A DNA stretch of 64,000 nt. It comes from CAVQBP01 sp963848195. GTDB lineage: Bacteria > Bacteroidota > Ignavibacteria > Ignavibacteriales > Ignavibacteriaceae. The notes below the pieces were generated by a model. The model was not told the origin of the DNA. It saw only the letters and a list, made by a program, of their open reading frames with translations, and searched no databases. Each line of letters starts with the position of its first letter. The stretch's first letter is position 1. The DNA lies in NCBI GenBank assembly GCA_963848195.1, contig CAWKCY010000024.1:1-64000 (forward strand). Reading direction: 5' to 3'. The position numbers were made by a program, and so were the translations under genes. Positions 9,665 through 19,369 of this stretch are shown here, piece by piece.

Positions 9665-10253
9665 TTTATCTTTTCATAGACTCATTGCAGATTCAATGCA
9701 GAGACTTATATAAAAGATTCTTTTTGAAATAAAAAGAGTTCTAAAAAAAGACGGTCAAGCATTTATTTCTACCCAGGTATATGGGAATTCCATCCACTCC
9801 CTTATAAATATTGCGATTTTCATCTGATATTTTTAAAAAATTATTAAAGAATTTAGAAAGATTCAAAGCATTCCAAATGGAGGTTCAGCTATTTTTCTAA
9901 GACAAGAGGTATAAACTTTTTTTGTCGAATTTCTTCTTAAGAAGCTCGCGATTAACTATTCTGTTATTCTTAAAATAAAATAACCTCCTTAAATGAACTT
10001 TATAAACTCCTCTATATTTAACTAAACTGCTATAAATCTAATTATTATTTCAATAAAATATATACTTATAAATACAATAAACTAGTATAATTACCAGTTG
10101 TATTTACTTATAAATATTTTTAATATGAAACTAAATAAAAGAAAATGTTATAAAGTCTTTAAAAAAAATTAGAATTTTTTTGGTAAGAAAATATAGATTA
10201 TAAGAATGCTTCTACTAAGAGAGGCAATAATAAAATAAAAAATTGGAGTTAAT
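9665..10253. other. Long AT-rich leader upstream of the RiPP precursor
   Basis: About 590 bases with no supported gene. It should contain the promoter of the precursor operon, but I cannot place one with confidence. A GGAG lies just before the precursor ATG (TTGGAGTTAAT). Confidence 0.4.
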
Positions 10254-10439
10254 ATGAAAAAACTTAAGTTAATTGATTTAGCCAAAAATAAAATCTCTAA
10301 AAAAGATTTAGGGAAAATCAAGGGGAAAGGAGACTGCTTTTGTAATTGTCATTGTTATACATATTCTGGTGATGGTGTAACTTGCATGGTTTGGCTTTCA
10401 GCTCAATCTAGATCGGGTGTTGAATACGGTTTTTGCTAA
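10254..10439 (+). CDS. RiPP precursor peptide, GG-Bacteroidales (TIGR04149) type
   Basis: A 61-residue peptide. The leader MKKLKLIDLAKNKISKKD and the following LGKIKGKG match the 'KKLKL..L.K..ISK.E...IKGG' pattern of the natural-product precursor family of Bacteroidetes. The usual double glycine appears as GKG (residues 24-26). The core, residues 27-61, starts DCFCNCHC, has Cys at 28, 30, 32, 34, 44 and 61, and ends in GFC. Its alternating Cys spacing is what a thioether- or disulfide-forming maturation system would act on. It lies directly upstream of two radical SAM genes and is followed by peptidase and exporter genes. GGAG at a normal distance supports the start. The final structure cannot be read from sequence. 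Confidence 0.88.
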   Translation: MKKLKLIDLAKNKISKKDLGKIKGKGDCFCNCHCYTYSGDGVTCMVWLSAQSRSGVEYGFC

Positions 10440-10460
10440 GATTTCAAATTGAATACCCCC

Positions 10461-11960
10461 ATGGAAAGTTATTTTATATTTAAGTCAAAAAGAGGGAATA
10501 ACTATTTGTATTCCCTCTTTAAAAAAGAATTTTTGTTTATAAATGAAAATCTAAAATTACTTATAAATCAGTTTTCTCAAGGGAAAATTCCTGAACAAAT
10601 ACCATCAAATTTCAAATTACAGGGAAAAACCTGCATATATAATTTAAACTCTGATGTAGACAAATTTCTATTCTTAAAAAATAATAACTACTTCAAAAGT
10701 ATCAGTTATAATAGGTTCAGTAATTACAGCTTTTTATCTGATATTAATGAAAATATGTTATCATCAGTTAAACACGTTTTATTTGAAGTGACAGATTTAT
10801 GTAATTTTAAATGTGATTATTGTATTAACGGTAAACTGTACACTAACCATAACCACGGAACACATAAAAAACTTAGTTTTGATTTAGCTAAAACCTTTAT
10901 TGATTATTTAATAAAACTTTGGGAACCAACATGTAAAAACAAAGTCAAGAATGTAATCATTTCATTTTATGGTGGAGAGCCTTTACTCAATATATCTCTT
11001 ATAAGTCAAATAATTTCATATATAAGAAGGATACAAAATCAACAATTGAAATTTACATTTTCACTAACAACAAATGGATATTTTTTGGATAAATATATTG
11101 GATATTTAGTTGAAAATGATTTTTCGATATCGGTTAGTTTAGATGGAAATATCTATAACAATTCCCATCGAATAAATAGAAGTGGACAAAACACTTTTAA
11201 CAAAGTTTTCATGAACCTTTTGATGATTAAAGAAAATTACAAAGAGTTCTTTGCCAAGAATCTTCAATTTATTTCTGTTCTTAATGATAACAATTCTTAT
11301 GCTGAAATTTTTAATTTCTTTCATAAGAATTTTAAAAAATACCCTGAAATTTCTGAAATTTCAAGATGCGGAATTAGTAGAGAGAACGAAGATTTTTTTA
11401 ATTCTATCTATAAAAATTGTTTTAAAAGTTATTTAGAATCTTTATCTGAATTAGATAATATCCCTTTTATTAAAAAAAATAAATTTATAATCTCATTTCT
11501 GTATAATATATTTATTACACATTCAGTTTTCTGGTGCACAGAGTATTTAAATTTATTTACTCCTAACAATAATAATAATTATTTACCAACAGGTACATGC
11601 ATTCCTTTTGAAAACAAAATAATGCTAAGTGTTGATGGAAAGATATATCCATGTGAGCGCGTAGGAAATTCTATCGAATTTGGAAATCTAAGTGGGGGGA
11701 AAGTGAATATAGAGAATAAAAAAATAGTTAAAATTTACAATAAATATTATAAATACTTATCTGAAAACTGCTGTAATGAATGTTATATCAGGCCATTTTG
11801 TACGAGCTGCATGTTTCAAACAAATCCAATTCAGAAAGAAAAATGTAATTCTTTTCAAAATAAAGAATCGTATTTAAATAATTTGACTCAATTTATTTCT
11901 TTCTTAGAAGAGTGCCCCAATTTTTACAAGATTTTGGTTCAAAATCATAAAAGAATGTGA
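10461..11960 (+). CDS. Radical SAM/SPASM peptide maturase (GG-Bacteroidales type)
   Basis: About 499 residues from ATG 10461 (MESYFIFKSKRG); a TTG at 10449 would add four. The N-terminal 100 residues resemble the leader-binding segment of this maturase family. The radical SAM motif is CNFKCDYC (C-x3-C-x2-C, near residue 114), followed by FYGGEPLL. The C-terminal SPASM region has CERVGN and then CCNECYIRPFCTSCMFQ, the Cys set for auxiliary iron-sulfur clusters. The enzyme should cut S-adenosylmethionine and crosslink or epimerise the precursor encoded just upstream. The substrate is inferred from adjacency. The stop codon is followed after one base by the next start, so translation is coupled. 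Confidence 0.88.
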   Translation: MESYFIFKSKRGNNYLYSLFKKEFLFINENLKLLINQFSQGKIPEQIPSNFKLQGKTCIYNLNSDVDKFLFLKNNNYFKSISYNRFSNYSFLSDINENMLSSVKHVLFEVTDLCNFKCDYCINGKLYTNHNHGTHKKLSFDLAKTFIDYLIKLWEPTCKNKVKNVIISFYGGEPLLNISLISQIISYIRRIQNQQLKFTFSLTTNGYFLDKYIGYLVENDFSISVSLDGNIYNNSHRINRSGQNTFNKVFMNLLMIKENYKEFFAKNLQFISVLNDNNSYAEIFNFFHKNFKKYPEISEISRCGISRENEDFFNSIYKNCFKSYLESLSELDNIPFIKKNKFIISFLYNIFITHSVFWCTEYLNLFTPNNNNNYLPTGTCIPFENKIMLSVDGKIYPCERVGNSIEFGNLSGGKVNIENKKIVKIYNKYYKYLSENCCNECYIRPFCTSCMFQTNPIQKEKCNSFQNKESYLNNLTQFISFLEECPNFYKILVQNHKRM

Positions 11961-11961
11961 T

Positions 11962-13185
11962 ATGAAAAGTAAAAGTTTTTACTTAGTTATAGAGCCATAT
12001 GTTTGGATAGAATCCAATAAAAGTGAATGTTTATTTTATAATACAAATAATTTTAAGTGGATTATATCTACAGATCCCAAAGTTATAGATTTAGCTCACC
12101 TTCTTCTTAAGGATCAAAATATGTATGTTACAGAAATTGATTATAATCTTTTGAAATATAAAGAAGTACACAATTTCCTAATAAAAATTAAAAAATTTTT
12201 TATGGGCAGTTTACATCTAAATAAAAATAACACTCTTAAACCGATTCAAATTTTTCCAAAATTCTCAATAAATAAAGATCGTATTCTTCCTTCAGATGAT
12301 GAAAAAACTATAAATACATACATGCGAGAAGTCAGTCTTTATGTAAATTCAGATTGCGACCAGAACTGCAATATTTGCTCAAAGGTATTTAATCAAATTG
12401 TTAATTGTAGTAAAGTAGGTTTACCTAAAGGGGAAATCAAATTAGATTCCATTATTGAATTTTTATCGAACATAAAATATTTAAAGCCAATTGTTATAAA
12501 TATTTTAGGTGGAAATATTTTTAAATATACGTATATAGATGAATTATTAAATTATTCTAGTAAATATTTTGAGACTAATATTTATTTTTGTTATAAAAAT
12601 TTTAACGATTTTAAAAAAAGATTTCAAAATTGTATGTCAATAACACTCATTATTTCAATTTATGATTTAGATGATTTTAGCCCGTTAGATGAAATAGTTA
12701 AGTTTTGTCTTGAATTTAAATTAAAGTTTTTATTGAAATTTATAATTCATAATGCAGCCGATTTTCAGCAATTTTCTGAATATATCCTAAAGCATAAAGA
12801 TATTGATTGCTTGTTTGAACCAATTTATATGAACAATGAAAAATTTTTTAGAAAGAATATCTTTATAAATCGAAGAGACATTCTTAATTCAAAAGTAACC
12901 CTTAAAGAAATATTTATAAATTTTGAATTAAATTCAAATTTTTTTGGAAAAGTAATTGTTCTAAATAATGGAGAAATATTTTCAAATTTGAATGTTGAAA
13001 GTTTTGGTAATATTTACCATAATAAAATTCATGAATATGTTATTGAGGAAATTAATAATAATCATACCTGGAAGTTAACAAGGAATAAAGTTATTCCCTG
13101 TCAAACATGCATTTTCAAATATCTTTGTCCTCCCATTTCTAATTACGAATTTATTTTTAATAGATTTAATCTTTGCTCAGTATAA
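11962..13185 (+). CDS. Second radical SAM-like protein (TIGR04150-like partner)
   Basis: 407 residues. It occupies the position of the 'pseudo-rSAM' partner of GG-Bacteroidales systems. It still carries CDQNCNIC near residue 132 (C-x3-C-x2-C), so a cluster could form. The C terminus has CQTCIFKYLCPP and ends LCSV, a shortened SPASM-like Cys set. It might be a second active enzyme or a leader-recognition partner of the first. The start ATG overlaps the region of the previous stop (TGATATG), and two bases separate its own stop from the next ATG, so all three radical SAM genes are one translational unit. Confidence 0.75.
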   Translation: MKSKSFYLVIEPYVWIESNKSECLFYNTNNFKWIISTDPKVIDLAHLLLKDQNMYVTEIDYNLLKYKEVHNFLIKIKKFFMGSLHLNKNNTLKPIQIFPKFSINKDRILPSDDEKTINTYMREVSLYVNSDCDQNCNICSKVFNQIVNCSKVGLPKGEIKLDSIIEFLSNIKYLKPIVINILGGNIFKYTYIDELLNYSSKYFETNIYFCYKNFNDFKKRFQNCMSITLIISIYDLDDFSPLDEIVKFCLEFKLKFLLKFIIHNAADFQQFSEYILKHKDIDCLFEPIYMNNEKFFRKNIFINRRDILNSKVTLKEIFINFELNSNFFGKVIVLNNGEIFSNLNVESFGNIYHNKIHEYVIEEINNNHTWKLTRNKVIPCQTCIFKYLCPPISNYEFIFNRFNLCSV

Positions 13186-13187
13186 AG

Positions 13188-15059
13188 ATGAAATCAAAAG
13201 TAGTTCTAAATTGGATACCACCAGCTCGTGAAGATTTACCATCATTAGGATTATCAATTTTAAAAAAATCCATATTGAATGAAGCTAAATTCGATTGTGA
13301 TATTGTTTACTGGAACAGAATATTCAATTCTAAATTAAAACAATATTATACAAATTCAATTAAGGAAATTGAATTAGAAATTCTCAAGACACTCCCATTT
13401 CTATACTGGCTGGCGAAGAACAATAATGATATTATTATAGTAAATAGAATTACAACTTTTCTAAGCGGTTTTCAACCGAAGTTTAATTTTTTACAGAGTA
13501 ACTTTTATTTAAATGAATTAGAAACAATTTCAGTTCAAATAGTGGGTGAAATAGAAAAAAAATTGAAACTTTATAATAATATACTTTTATGGGGATTTTC
13601 AGCAAAATTTAATCAATGGATAGCATCAATCCTATTTTCCAAAGTACTTAAAGATATTTTCTCAAATTGTAAAATTGTAGTTGGAGGTTTCTCAAATAAA
13701 AAATCAGCTTTTGAACTGATGAAAAATCAATCTGTTTTTGATTATGCTATATGGGGTGCAGGAGAAGTTCCACTAAATAAATTATGCAATAGTTTGAATG
13801 AATTAAAAGATAATTTTGAAGATGTACCTAGGTTAATATATAGGGAACAAAATAGAATATTAATTTCAAGAGAGAAAACAAATACTAAGTTAGACCGCTT
13901 AAAGGCTTATAGTTATCCATCATTTCAAGATTTTTATCAGAGAGATGGAAAATTAAAAAATGATTTGATTTATCCACTTGAACTGAGGAGGACCTGCTCG
14001 TGGAATAAATGTAAATTTTGTGTTTTAAATAGAGGATATAAAAGATTAAATAGAAGTTTTGGAAACCTTTGTGAAGAGATAAAATACGCAATCAGAGAGT
14101 ACAAAGTAAAGAAATTTATGTTTTGTGACAATGATATTGTTGGAAGTAAAATTTATGAATTTGATCAGTTATTGAATGAACTGATTTTGTTAAACAGTAA
14201 AAACAAGCATCGATTAATATTTTATGGTGAAATATCACACTCAAATTTATCACCGGTAATTATAATGAAAATGAAAGAGGCAGGATTCGAAATGGTTCAA
14301 ATTGGATTCGAATCTTTAAACAATTATTTACTAAAGGAAATGCGAAAAAAAAACAATTTTTCAGATAATATTTCTTTTCTTAAATACGCGTATAAATTTA
14401 ATTTAACTTGTTCAGGACTAAATATTATAATGAATTTACCTGAAGAATCTGAGAGTGTCCTAAGGAAATCAATTGAAAATATTAGATTTCTCAGATTCTA
14501 TTTAGGCAAAGATTCATTCAAGTTAAAACCTATCAGGTTAAGAGTATCCTTTGGATCAATTTATTATAATGAATTATCAAATAAAAAAGAAAATTTATTA
14601 AGAGATGAATTTTCATATTTTATTTCTACCAAAACAATCTCAAATGAAAGTTATGATTTTCTTTTCGATTATTATTATGTAAGTAAATATCAGGAATATT
14701 GGAAAATTTTAGAAAAATATTTATCAGTTATGCATAATTGTAATTTTAAATATAATCTTATAAAATCTGGCAATAATATTATTTATAGAGAATATTTGGA
14801 TGAAATAAAAATAAAAGAAATAAAATTAGATTATCCTATATGTTTTGAAATTTTAAACTATATTGATGAAAAATGCAATTCGTTTTATAGCCTTTTTAAA
14901 ATAGTAAATAATAAATTTTTTATTAAATCCAAAGATTTAAAAAGAATGTTAATAAATCTGAGGGAAGAGTCACTTATCTATTTTGATGAAAATTATAATA
15001 ATATTATTTCCATTATTGATATTAGTAAACTCAAAGAATCGAAAGCTAATTGTAAATGA
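13188..15059 (+). CDS. B12-binding radical SAM enzyme, RiPP maturation type
   Basis: About 623 residues from ATG 13188 (MKSKVVLNWIPP), three bases after the previous stop; an in-frame TTG at 13173 is less likely. The N-terminal 200 residues look like a cobalamin-binding Rossmann domain (LLWGFSAKFN, KIVVGGFSN, YAIWGAGEVPL). The radical SAM motif is TCSWNKCKFCVLNRGYK, C-x4-C-x2-C, and compares with the 'GCwW...hCtFCGLN' block of ribosomal-peptide-maturation radical SAM proteins (TIGR03975 group). Such enzymes methylate unactivated carbons or do other B12-dependent chemistry. A helical C-terminal domain of about 150 residues follows. The target is presumably the precursor at 10254; this is inferred from operon order. 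Confidence 0.82.
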   Translation: MKSKVVLNWIPPAREDLPSLGLSILKKSILNEAKFDCDIVYWNRIFNSKLKQYYTNSIKEIELEILKTLPFLYWLAKNNNDIIIVNRITTFLSGFQPKFNFLQSNFYLNELETISVQIVGEIEKKLKLYNNILLWGFSAKFNQWIASILFSKVLKDIFSNCKIVVGGFSNKKSAFELMKNQSVFDYAIWGAGEVPLNKLCNSLNELKDNFEDVPRLIYREQNRILISREKTNTKLDRLKAYSYPSFQDFYQRDGKLKNDLIYPLELRRTCSWNKCKFCVLNRGYKRLNRSFGNLCEEIKYAIREYKVKKFMFCDNDIVGSKIYEFDQLLNELILLNSKNKHRLIFYGEISHSNLSPVIIMKMKEAGFEMVQIGFESLNNYLLKEMRKKNNFSDNISFLKYAYKFNLTCSGLNIIMNLPEESESVLRKSIENIRFLRFYLGKDSFKLKPIRLRVSFGSIYYNELSNKKENLLRDEFSYFISTKTISNESYDFLFDYYYVSKYQEYWKILEKYLSVMHNCNFKYNLIKSGNNIIYREYLDEIKIKEIKLDYPICFEILNYIDEKCNSFYSLFKIVNNKFFIKSKDLKRMLINLREESLIYFDENYNNIISIIDISKLKESKANCK

Positions 15060-15299
15060 ATATATAATGATATTATAATTTATAATGTAAAAATATTAAT
15101 CATAGAAATATTGCAAGAGTATTATTGTAGAAACAACTTTTGGACTGGGAGATTTTGTTTTTGATATTGCAAGGAATTAGACTATTGCGATTACGGATTT
15201 TATCAGGAAAAGATGGTGAATTGTGGCTCAAAGAAATATAGTTGATCAAAAGTTTGTTATTAAAGCTTTTTAAATATTTGAGAAGGTTTGCATCATATT

Positions 15300-15734
15300 A
15301 TGGCTAATAATAAATGTGATATTTTCAAATTTCCTTTCATTAAGCAAAAGTATTCAAATGATTGTGGATTAGCTTGTCTTAGAAGTATTTCATTTTTTTA
15401 TGGGAAGAGATTATTTTTTCAAAATTTAAAAGATTATAATATTTTAGATAAAAATGGCATTTCATTATTGTCATTAATTAAATTGGCTGAAATGGTTGGC
15501 TTTGAAAGTCTTGCAATTAAAATAAGATATCAGCAACTACAAAATGAAATTCCAATACCTTGCATTATTCTTTGGAAACAAAAACACTTCGTTGTATTAT
15601 ATAAAATTATTAATGATTTAGTATATATATCAGATCCATCTAAGGGTTTATTGAATTATAAAAAAATTGAGTTCATAAAAAACTGGATTGGTTCAAGTGA
15701 ACATAAATTTAAAAAGGGATTTGTGTTGTGTTAA
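15300..15734 (+). CDS. Stand-alone C39 peptidase for leader cleavage
   Basis: 144 residues from ATG 15300; a TTG at 15288 is also in frame. It is a C39-family cysteine protease domain with SNDCGLACLRS (catalytic Cys 22), KHFVVLY (His 96) and ISDPSKG (Asp 112). These are the three catalytic residues of bacteriocin-processing peptidases, which cut after a GG-type leader. Usually the domain is fused to the N terminus of the ABC exporter. Here it is a separate gene, followed 220 bases later by an exporter without it. It should remove the leader of the 61-residue precursor at GKG. There is no signal peptide or membrane segment, so it acts in the cytoplasm or docked on the exporter. Confidence 0.85.
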   Translation: MANNKCDIFKFPFIKQKYSNDCGLACLRSISFFYGKRLFFQNLKDYNILDKNGISLLSLIKLAEMVGFESLAIKIRYQQLQNEIPIPCIILWKQKHFVVLYKIINDLVYISDPSKGLLNYKKIEFIKNWIGSSEHKFKKGFVLC

Positions 15735-15953
15735 AGCCAAAACCTAATTTTGATAGATCAACACTTGTACTGAAGCATGTAAATTAATTATAAGTATCAG
15801 ACACTTTTGATATATATTTTAAAATTAGTGTTTTGTAACTTACAGGTTAGGCTATCTAAAGAGAAGGAACGGTCAGTTAGGATGATATAGAGCATAAAGA
15901 CTTAGAATAGATATTTAGTTGCGGAACACAAGTTTTATTTAACTGTAATTCAA

Positions 15954-17747
15954 ATGAAGATAGAAACCCCTAGTTTGAAAGAATCCTTTGAACTATTTAG
16001 TAGGTTTTTTCATTTGATTAAACCTTATTGGGGAAGACTTCTGAAAGTTATGTCATTGGGACCCATTCTTACTCTTATTGGAATAGTAATTCCATACTTT
16101 TCTAAGCTATTGATTGATCAGGCATACCCCTTACAAAGTTTTTCATTAATGCAAACTTTTGTTTTTGGAATTCTAGTTTTGAGTATAGCTTCTACATTAA
16201 TAGGAGCATTTCAGGGATATTTAGGCTTAAAAATAAATGTGGAAATAGAAAATACTATAGGTTTAAAATTTTTCAATCACATTCAACATTTGAAAATTAG
16301 ATTTTTTGAAGATCACCAGGTTGGTGAAATCATGAGTCGTTTCAGTGATGTCAATAAATCACTTAATTCCATAAACAAAGCTCTTCAAACGATTTTTATG
16401 AATGGAATTTATGTGATTTTAATACCAGCATTATTATTTGTACTGCAATGGAAATTAGCTATCATTTCAATTATTACTTTTCCCTTGATAATAGTCTTGA
16501 TAATTTTGACAGGAAAGTATTTGAGAAAATATTGGGAAAAGTCTGCTGAGGCCTACAGTAAAGTAAATGCATTTCAATTCGAAATGCTTGCACATATTAA
16601 TTCTCTTAAATCAATGGTACTTGAATACCATGTATATACTGAAACTAAAAAGCTAATGACTAATGCCATGCAACTAAAGTTAAAAGCCGGAAGATTAAAT
16701 CAAAAACTTGGGATGTGTAATGGTATATTAAACTCCTTAAATATGGCATTTTTCACTTGGTATAGCTGGACACTTATTTTATCTCAGCATATGAGCTTAG
16801 GAGATTATATAGCTTTCTCGACATATTTAGGATTTTTATATAGACCATTATCTGAATTCATAAGTTTTTTTTCTGAATTTCAACAATCAGCCATTAATCT
16901 TCGACGAACCTTTGAATATTTAGATTATCCCACCGAAATTATACCTCAAAGTTCCATTATCATCAATTCTTTTAAAATTATCCAACCATTAACAGGAGAT
17001 ATTGAAGTTAAAGATTTAACATTTAGTTATAATAAGGAAATTCCGGTACTTCAGAATGTAAACCTAAAAATAGAGCAAAAATCCATAGTTTCAATTATTG
17101 GCTCAAATGGTTCTGGAAAAACTACACTTCTCAAATTATTAATCGGAATGGACACTCCTAATAATGGTGACATATTATATGATGGAAAATCAATTTCACA
17201 ATTTCCATTGCATCAATTGCGAAAACAAATAACCGTGATATGGCAAGAGTTTAGTTTATTTAAAGGATCGATATTAGATAATCTTTTAATCGGCAAAGAA
17301 AATATCAGTAAGTCTGAAATAAGAAGAGCACTAAAATTAACAAAATTGAATGATCTCATAGGCAGTCTCCCCCTGGGATTAGATACTCAAATCGCTGAAT
17401 GGGGGGCAACTCTTTCAGCTGGGCAGAAGCAAAGACTTGCGATTGCTAGAGCAATAATAAGAAATACACCAATAATTATTTTCGATGAAGCTACTTCAAA
17501 TATTGACTTGAAAACTGAGGAAGAAATATTGAAAAATTTGATTAATGAAGAAAAAGACAATACATTAATTTTCGTTACACATAGGATCAATCCAATAATG
17601 CTAACAAATAAAATATGTTTAATTGAAAGTGGGAAAATTCTTGGATATGGTACTCATGATCAATTAATACACGATTGTGAATACTATAAAAGGATGCGTA
17701 CTTACAATATTTATCACAAAATAAATTTCCAACCCTATAAACCGTAA
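15954..17747 (+). CDS. ABC exporter (fused membrane and ATPase domains)
   Basis: 597 residues. The first 330 hold a six-helix ABC exporter membrane domain with hydrophobic stretches such as LLIDQAY and YVILIPALLFVLQWKLAI. The C-terminal ATPase has GSNGSGKTTLL (Walker A, about residue 383), IWQEFSLF (Q-loop), LSAGQKQRLAIARAI (signature), IIIFDEATSN (Walker B) and FVTHR (H-loop), all intact. It should work as a homodimer and export the matured peptide with the separate C39 peptidase. No C39 domain is fused to it. Confidence 0.88.
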   Translation: MKIETPSLKESFELFSRFFHLIKPYWGRLLKVMSLGPILTLIGIVIPYFSKLLIDQAYPLQSFSLMQTFVFGILVLSIASTLIGAFQGYLGLKINVEIENTIGLKFFNHIQHLKIRFFEDHQVGEIMSRFSDVNKSLNSINKALQTIFMNGIYVILIPALLFVLQWKLAIISIITFPLIIVLIILTGKYLRKYWEKSAEAYSKVNAFQFEMLAHINSLKSMVLEYHVYTETKKLMTNAMQLKLKAGRLNQKLGMCNGILNSLNMAFFTWYSWTLILSQHMSLGDYIAFSTYLGFLYRPLSEFISFFSEFQQSAINLRRTFEYLDYPTEIIPQSSIIINSFKIIQPLTGDIEVKDLTFSYNKEIPVLQNVNLKIEQKSIVSIIGSNGSGKTTLLKLLIGMDTPNNGDILYDGKSISQFPLHQLRKQITVIWQEFSLFKGSILDNLLIGKENISKSEIRRALKLTKLNDLIGSLPLGLDTQIAEWGATLSAGQKQRLAIARAIIRNTPIIIFDEATSNIDLKTEEEILKNLINEEKDNTLIFVTHRINPIMLTNKICLIESGKILGYGTHDQLIHDCEYYKRMRTYNIYHKINFQPYKP

Positions 17748-17836
17748 AAAGAATAAATAGTTATAATTTTCTTTATAAAGGAAATTAGCTTACTTTCTAA
17801 AGAAAAATATTACTATTTGAAAATTTATAGTAAATA

Positions 17837-19324
17837 ATGAGCACTGTAAAGGAAATTGAAATATTAACTAATTTTAATCTAACTATTATCCTTCCCTTTT
17901 TTTTAGAATTAAATACATGTAAAAAGGTATTAAAAGAAAATGTTAAATATTTTCAGCGAAACGGAATAGAAGTGGTTATAATAATCAATAAAAAAAATAA
18001 ATCGACTAATATTATCAAATTTATAAAGAATTATCCTTTTATTAACTGGAAGCTGTTATTGCTTAAAAATAGAGATAGATTTGAAAATGTTTCCAATGCT
18101 ATTAATGTTGGTGTTAGAAATTCTACTAAAGATTATATCATGATTATGTTTCCAGATAAACTATTATGTACAGATATGATATATAATTTAAGAATAACAT
18201 TAAAATATTGTTACAATAGTTATGCAGTAAGTACACATTTATTTAAATATTTTGGACCTCAGAAACCATCCAATTTGATTATGATTAAAAAAGAAGATAT
18301 GATAAAGATAAACGGATGTGATGAGAGTTTTAAAAAATGGAATGAATGTTACAACAATATAAAAACTAAACTTGAATTGATTGGTAAAAAAATTCTAATT
18401 ATAGATAAAATGAAATTGTCTGGAGCTGTGGAGGCAAATCAGGATAAAATTAAATTTAAAATTTATAATAATTTTTCGGATAAAAATAGAATTAATCTTA
18501 TTGGAAATCTAAAGGAGAAAAATATAACTATTAACAAATTAATATATGATTGGCATGATAATAAATTTTCAGAGGAATTAATTAAAAAATATTTGTCAGA
18601 ATTTTTAAAATTTGAGATGAGGGGAAATATATTTGAGAAGAGGTATAAAATAATATCTATGGTGCAATCCTATAACGAGTCAGAATATATTGAAAAATCT
18701 TTAGAAAAGTTATCGGAATATTGTGACGGAATAATATTATTGGATGATAATAGTAATGATAGGACATACGAAATCATTGATCTGGAAAGATATCCAAAGT
18801 TGCTGTTAAAAGTTCAAAAAAAAAGAATGTGTTTCAATGATTTAGAAAATAAAAACATTTTATTAAATATAGTATCATTTTTTAATACTGATTGGGTGTA
18901 TTTCATTGATGTTGATGAAAGATTTGATAGTAGATATGCAAATATATATCAAATTATAGACAAAGAGGATATTGATATAATTATATTCAAACTTGCTCAT
19001 CTTTGGGATAATGAAGAAACTTATAGAACAGATTATCCTGGCTCAGATGAATTGGGATTAAAAAGTATATGGCGAATGTTTAGAAATAAGGGCAGAATGC
19101 AGATTTTTTCAAGTAAAAGATTGCATTTCCTTCCGATTCCTTATTTGGGAAATATTTTTTTTAGTCAGATACTAATTTTACATTATGGAATGTTAAAAAA
19201 AGAAAAAAGATACGCGAAGTATAAATTCTATCTAGCAGAAGATGCTAATAAGGATCAGTTGAATTACACACATATCATTGAAGAAAAGGTAAAGCTTAAA
19301 CGTGTTTCAGAGATTAAAATGTAA
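17837..19324 (+). CDS. Tandem GT2-type glycosyltransferase
   Basis: 495 residues with two family-2 glycosyltransferase-like halves. The first starts LTIILPFFLELNTC and has a weak motif set (NAINVGVRNSTKDYIMI), so it may be non-catalytic. The second starts YKIISMVQSYNESEYIEKSL and has IILLDDNSNDRTYEII and WVYFIDVDERFD, the nucleotide-sugar and metal-binding DxD-type motifs. It is in the same direction as the RiPP genes, about 90 bases after the exporter. S- or O-linked sugars are added to some RiPPs (glycocins) by GT2 enzymes, so it may decorate this peptide. It could equally be a surface-polysaccharide enzyme. An IS256-type element begins about 50 bases downstream. Confidence 0.72.
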   Translation: MSTVKEIEILTNFNLTIILPFFLELNTCKKVLKENVKYFQRNGIEVVIIINKKNKSTNIIKFIKNYPFINWKLLLLKNRDRFENVSNAINVGVRNSTKDYIMIMFPDKLLCTDMIYNLRITLKYCYNSYAVSTHLFKYFGPQKPSNLIMIKKEDMIKINGCDESFKKWNECYNNIKTKLELIGKKILIIDKMKLSGAVEANQDKIKFKIYNNFSDKNRINLIGNLKEKNITINKLIYDWHDNKFSEELIKKYLSEFLKFEMRGNIFEKRYKIISMVQSYNESEYIEKSLEKLSEYCDGIILLDDNSNDRTYEIIDLERYPKLLLKVQKKRMCFNDLENKNILLNIVSFFNTDWVYFIDVDERFDSRYANIYQIIDKEDIDIIIFKLAHLWDNEETYRTDYPGSDELGLKSIWRMFRNKGRMQIFSSKRLHFLPIPYLGNIFFSQILILHYGMLKKEKRYAKYKFYLAEDANKDQLNYTHIIEEKVKLKRVSEIKM

Positions 19325-19369
19325 AAATATTAAGTTGGCTGAAATTTGGGGCATTTTTCTGCCACCGAG

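Noticed and set aside
15060..15299. A second RiPP precursor between the B12 radical SAM and C39 genes
   Set aside because: Short frames here (for example ETTFGLGDFVFDIARN) lack a KKLKL-type leader and a ribosome binding site.
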